Below, in pieces: positions 5,755-7,442 of a stretch of DNA of 7,442 nt. Made by a program: the position numbers and the translations under genes. Source of the stretch: XYD12-FULL-36-8 sp041739035 (lineage in GTDB: Bacteria; Bacteroidota; Ignavibacteria; Ignavibacteriales; Ignavibacteriaceae); assembly GCA_041739035.1 (NCBI GenBank), contig JBGSOQ010000020.1, positions 1-7,442 of the forward strand. Reading direction: 5' to 3'. Under the pieces are notes generated by a model that searched no databases, was not told the origin of the DNA, and worked only from the letters and a program-made list of their open reading frames with translations. Every line of letters begins with the position of its first letter. Position 1 is the first letter of the stretch.

Positions 5755-6825
5755 ATGAAAAGATTCGTAGACAATATTAAACTTAAATTCTTTAAAACTC
5801 CCCTTTCCTTCAGGAGGGGGCTGGGCTTGTCTGCCTCTGACGGAGGATGGATGTTTTTGCCTGTTTTTGCTGGTTTATTTCTTCTCGGTTTTTTCTTCGC
5901 GCGAAGTGAAAAATCTGATATTCAAACTATCAAACGAACTCAGATTCTTATGGGAACTGTTGTTGAAATTCAAGTGAAAGACAACGATCGGGAAAAAGCA
6001 GAGTTTGCTATATCAAAAGCATTCGATGAGATAAAACGAATCGATAATTTGTTTTCTTCTTACAAACAAGATAGCCCAGTCTGGAAGATTAATAACGGCG
6101 GCTCGAATGCAGCCAAACTTCCCAAAGAATTATTGGAGTTAATAATTTTCAGCGATTCCCTCTGGAGAATTTCAGATGGTGCTTTTGATGTCAGTTTAGG
6201 AAATCTTATTGAGCTTTGGGGATTTAGTAGCGAACTTCCATCTGTTCCAAGTGAAGGAAAGTTGGCTGAAAAACTCACAGCATCCGGTTGGAAGAACATT
6301 CGACTAAAAAACTCTAATACACTTTTGCTTGATAAAAAAGTAAAATTTGATTTTGGTGCCGTTGCTAAAGGTTATGCTGTTGATAAAGCAATTGAATTGA
6401 TTAAGCAAAGAGGAATTACTTCTGCCCTAGTAAATGCCGGCGGAGAGGTGAAAGGATTCGGAAATAACTGGGTTGTTGGCGTTCAGCACCCGAGAAATAG
6501 AAATGAAATCTTAAGTAAGTTAAAGATAAATGAAATGTCGATAGCTACATCGGGAGACTATGAACAGTACTTTGAACAGAATGGTAAAAGGTATCATCAC
6601 ATTCTTAATCCTGAAACCGGAATGCCGGCTAACGACTGCCAAAGTGTTACAATCATCTCCGAAGAAAATAGAATGGCTGATGCTTTAGCTACAGCAGTAT
6701 TTGTCTTAGGTCCTGAAAAAGGGATGAAACTTGTGGAAAGTTTAAGTGATGTTGAAGCAATGATGGTTAATTCGAATGGCAAAACAGTATTCTCCAGAGG
6801 ATTCAACAAATTTTTATTGAGGTAA
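5755..6825 (+). CDS. apbE: FAD:protein FMN transferase (ApbE), Rnf flavinylation enzyme
   Basis: ApbE transfers FMN from FAD to a threonine of target proteins outside the cytoplasmic membrane; RnfD T166 and RnfG T161 are the evident substrates here. Family segments in order: MGTVVEI (66-72), FSSYKQDSPVWKIN (100-113), DGAFDVSLGNLIELWGF (141-157), FGAVAKGYAVDKA (200-212), LVNAGGEVKGFG (225-236), ATSGDYEQYF (264-273), HILNPETGMP (282-291) and MADALATAVFVLG (307-319). The conserved Asp of ADALATA, a metal ligand in the family, is present. The N-terminus has one hydrophobic helix (about 34-48) without a following lipobox Cys, so it looks like a membrane anchor rather than a lipoprotein. Residues 15-32 derive from repeat-like DNA. 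The ATG at 5755 lacks a Shine-Dalgarno sequence; in-frame ATG 5851 has GGAGG 4 bases upstream and would start right at the helix. The gene ends 3 bases before rnfB. Confidence 0.94.
   Translation: MKRFVDNIKLKFFKTPLSFRRGLGLSASDGGWMFLPVFAGLFLLGFFFARSEKSDIQTIKRTQILMGTVVEIQVKDNDREKAEFAISKAFDEIKRIDNLFSSYKQDSPVWKINNGGSNAAKLPKELLELIIFSDSLWRISDGAFDVSLGNLIELWGFSSELPSVPSEGKLAEKLTASGWKNIRLKNSNTLLLDKKVKFDFGAVAKGYAVDKAIELIKQRGITSALVNAGGEVKGFGNNWVVGVQHPRNRNEILSKLKINEMSIATSGDYEQYFEQNGKRYHHILNPETGMPANDCQSVTIISEENRMADALATAVFVLGPEKGMKLVESLSDVEAMMVNSNGKTVFSRGFNKFLLR
5797..5850 (+). repeat. Repeat-like palindromic DNA inside the apbE 5' end
   Basis: Two imperfect palindromes lie side by side within codons 15-32 of apbE. 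The first has CCCC (5800-5803) facing GGGG (5816-5819) and TCC facing GGA around TTCA. The second is TCTGCC-TCT-GACGGA (5830-5844), a 6-bp stem spoiled by one wobble and one mismatch, as if decayed from a perfect TCCGCC/GGCGGA. The stretch is far richer in G and C than the flanking DNA. It encodes an RRGLGLSASDGG-type segment between a basic N-terminus and the hydrophobic helix, where ApbE families have no conserved sequence. C/G-rich hairpins of this style look like dispersed intergenic repeats. Its length of about 54 bases keeps the frame open. Confidence 0.5.
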
Positions 6826-6828
6826 TAA

Positions 6829-7442
6829 ATGGATTTGACTTTTATAATAGCAATATCAACTATGGGCGGATTGGGATTTCTATTTGCCGGTGCACTTGCA
6901 ATTGCTGATAGAAAGCTGAGAGTATTTGAAGATCCTAAAATATCAGCAGTTAACGAAGTTCTGCCGAATGCAAATTGCGGCGCTTGCGGTAATGCCGGCT
7001 GTTATGATTTTGCAGTTAAAGTTGTAAATGGTCAAGCAAAAATAAATGGCTGTCCGGTTGGCGGACAAGAAGTTGTTGATGAGATTGCGCGCATCTTAGG
7101 AATGGAAAGTGCTCAAAGTGTTAAGCTTGTTGCAAGAATACTTTGCAATGGCGGTTTAACTGAAGCAGTGAACAAACCAAATATTGAATATCATGGACCT
7201 TTAAGCTGTTCGGTGCAAACGATTGTTGCTGGCGGTGAGAAGATGTGCTTGTACGGCTGCTTGGGCGGCGGAGATTGTGTTGATGCATGCCAGTTTGGAG
7301 CAATATTCATGAACGAAAATGGTTTGCCAACTGTAGTTGAAGAACTCTGCACAGGTTGCGGGCAATGTGTAGAAGTATGTCCTCGCGGAGTAATTGAAAT
7401 TCATCCGGATGATAGAGAATTGTTTGTGTTCTGCAGAAACCA
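6829..7442 (+). CDS. rnfB: Rnf complex subunit RnfB (polyferredoxin subunit), 3' partial
   Basis: RnfB receives electrons from ferredoxin and passes them into the complex. The frame is open to the window edge (204 codons plus 2 bases), so the C-terminus is missing. A membrane helix occupies about residues 4-26. Next comes the 4Fe-4S domain with C50, C53, C58 and C75 (ANCGACGNAGCYDF), then a linker with C106 and C127. The ferredoxin-like part follows, with C140, C144, C150, C154 (CLYGCLGGGDCVDAC) and C174, C177, C180, C184 (CTGCGQCVEVC). A further C202 near the edge suggests more cluster ligands beyond, as in the longer RnfB forms. GAGG at 6819-6822 lies 6 bases before the ATG. The gap after apbE is 3 bases, so the two are translated together. 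Confidence 0.95.
   Translation, partial: MDLTFIIAISTMGGLGFLFAGALAIADRKLRVFEDPKISAVNEVLPNANCGACGNAGCYDFAVKVVNGQAKINGCPVGGQEVVDEIARILGMESAQSVKLVARILCNGGLTEAVNKPNIEYHGPLSCSVQTIVAGGEKMCLYGCLGGGDCVDACQFGAIFMNENGLPTVVEELCTGCGQCVEVCPRGVIEIHPDDRELFVFCRN

Noticed and set aside
7121..7404. Minus-strand open frames opposite rnfB
   Set aside because: The + strand encodes an unmistakable cysteine-cluster protein through this region and to the window edge, so these frames are shadows.

Overview
The window is an AT-rich bacterial segment that carries almost a complete rnf operon. Rnf is the membrane complex that couples ferredoxin:NAD+ electron transfer to ion (H+ or Na+) pumping. The first 252 bases end an unrelated upstream gene whose product finishes in a type A type IX secretion sorting domain with a NYPNPFNPST motif. 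T9SS tails place the organism in the Bacteroidota/Chlorobiota/Ignavibacteriota group. That spelling of the motif and the AT-rich codon use fit an Ignavibacteria-like organism best, but this is inference from protein style only.

Layout, all on the + strand: T9SS tail (1-252), intrinsic terminator (275-303), a gene-free leader with two small palindromes (303-480), rnfC, a hairpin-rich repeat block (1808-1977), rnfD, rnfG, rnfE, rnfA, a G/T-rich heptad repeat (4839-4880), a Tat-exported protein of unknown function with a NusG-domain-II-like cysteine-containing tail, a striking inverted heptad array (5664-5744), apbE with repeat-like DNA inside its 5' end, and rnfB running off the right edge. D-G, G-E, E-A and apbE-B are tightly coupled (overlaps or gaps of 11 bases or less). 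The three loose junctions (C/D, A/tat, tat/apbE) each hold a different repeat family.

How the genes work together: RnfB (multi-cluster ferredoxin-like subunit) takes electrons from ferredoxin. RnfA and RnfE form the membrane core with a shared Fe-S site. RnfD and RnfG carry FMN covalently bound to threonine, and RnfC (FMN, two 4Fe-4S clusters) exchanges electrons with NAD(H). ApbE is the FMN transferase that flavinylates RnfD and RnfG, so its place in the operon is logical. The Tat protein sits exactly where an Rnf accessory factor would be expected, but its role is unknown.

Most worth a second look: the 6+6 inverted heptad array, the TAAA-loop hairpin family with divergent stems, the Tat/NusG-II-like gene between rnfA and apbE, and the repeat-derived stretch in the ApbE signal region.
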